DNA of 5,442 bases, from NCBI GenBank assembly GCA_021812505.1, contig JAKANG010000146.1, positions 1 to 5,442 of the forward strand. Direction: 5' to 3'. This DNA is from Pseudomonadota bacterium (GTDB lineage: Bacteria > Pseudomonadota > Alphaproteobacteria > Rhizobiales > Beijerinckiaceae). Position numbers and translations under genes: made by a program. Positions 5,317 through 5,442 of this stretch are shown piece by piece. Under the pieces are notes generated by a model. It saw only the letters and a list, made by a program, of their open reading frames with translations, searched no databases and had not been told where the DNA came from. How positions within the stretch are numbered: the first letter of the stretch is position 1; each line of letters opens with the position of its first letter.

Positions 5317-5442
5317 TACTACAGTTGCGGATATTGGCGGCGCTTATCGTGGGCGTAAGCGGCGGTGGCTTGATGTCTTCGTCGCCAGATTGACCAATCT
5401 ATGATGAAGGCGACGTCAATTCCGGCGAGCGCGATGGCGGGA
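5317..5442 (-). mobile_element. End of an insertion sequence, truncated by the window edge
   Basis: A transposase C-terminus runs in from the right edge, and the element seems to end just past its stop codon. CTAG at 5313-5316 directly flanks the inferred end TACTACAGTTGCGG, which would be the terminal inverted repeat. IS701-family elements are known to insert with a 4-bp YTAR target duplication, and CTAG fits. The opposite end and second target copy lie outside the window, so the boundary is inferred. Confidence 0.5.
5319..5442 (-). CDS. Transposase, C-terminal 40 residues (partial, IS701-like)
   Basis: On the minus strand the frame enters from the right edge and reads AIALAGIDVAFIIDWSIWRR followed by RHQATAAYAHDKRRQYPQL and a TAG stop (5321-5319). 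A hydrophobic segment followed by WSxWRRxHQAxA and a basic tail is the C-terminal pattern I associate with DDE transposases of the IS701/DDE_5 group. The DDE triad is outside the window. Its role would be cut-and-paste transposition of the element. The stop codon lies 2 bases inside the presumed IS end, so the terminal repeat would overlap the coding end. The family call is moderate, and IS4- or IS5-like elements are alternatives. Completeness cannot be judged. Confidence 0.6.
   Translation of the reverse strand, partial: PAIALAGIDVAFIIDWSIWRRRHQATAAYAHDKRRQYPQL

Noticed and set aside
1..5442. CRISPR array, tRNA or rRNA genes
   Set aside because: No regularly spaced direct repeats, no cloverleaf with TTCGA-type T-loop and CCA-end pattern, and no rRNA-like conserved stretches were seen on either strand.

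Overview
The window is GC-rich (roughly 65% by eye) with dense, strongly GC3-biased coding. Its gene content (an EF-G-like paralogue with the GPxxSGKTTLLE P-loop, a DUF3280/DUF2380-type secreted protein, an orphan TonB with a proline-rich linker) fits an alphaproteobacterium of the Hyphomicrobiales/Rhizobiales, possibly a methylotroph or methanotroph of the Methylocystis/Beijerinckiaceae kind. That placement rests on resemblance remembered from protein families, not on a search.

Layout, left to right. (1) Positions 1-350 look like a scar. The minus strand at 1 to about 142 encodes the C-terminal tail of a FecE/FepC-type iron-siderophore ABC ATPase, but its Walker B, signature and H-loop do not follow. 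The plus strand from about 140 to 349 is an open frame with no recognised family. (2) Minus strand 473-2545 is a complete EF-G-like GTPase of 690 aa with a good Shine-Dalgarno, a candidate promoter, and a strong GC hairpin just past its stop. (3) Minus strand 2760-3260 is a short secreted protein with a signal peptide and a CxxC pair. (4) Divergent from it, plus strand 3373-3822 is a hotdog-fold acyl-CoA thioesterase. (5) A 280-bp gap with GC hairpins but no clear gene leads to (6) plus strand 4103-5038, a TonB-family energy transducer with one membrane anchor, a Pro/Ala/Glu-rich periplasmic linker and a C-terminal TonB domain. (7) A 278-bp spacer with nested hairpins ends at (8) the end of an insertion sequence, whose transposase C-terminus enters from the right edge on the minus strand.

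The genes do not form one obvious pathway. The EF-G-like gene and the DUF3280-like gene are co-directional, but 214 bp and a possible promoter separate them. TonB and the ABC-ATPase remnant both belong to iron/siderophore uptake, yet they lie about 4 kb apart with unrelated genes between and no ExbB, ExbD or receptor gene in view. The window reads as a patchwork of single housekeeping-like genes edged by an IS and a gene remnant. I see no convincing new multi-gene system. The most interesting points are the altered catalytic motifs of the EF-G-like protein, the truncated junction at the left edge and the IS boundary at the right.
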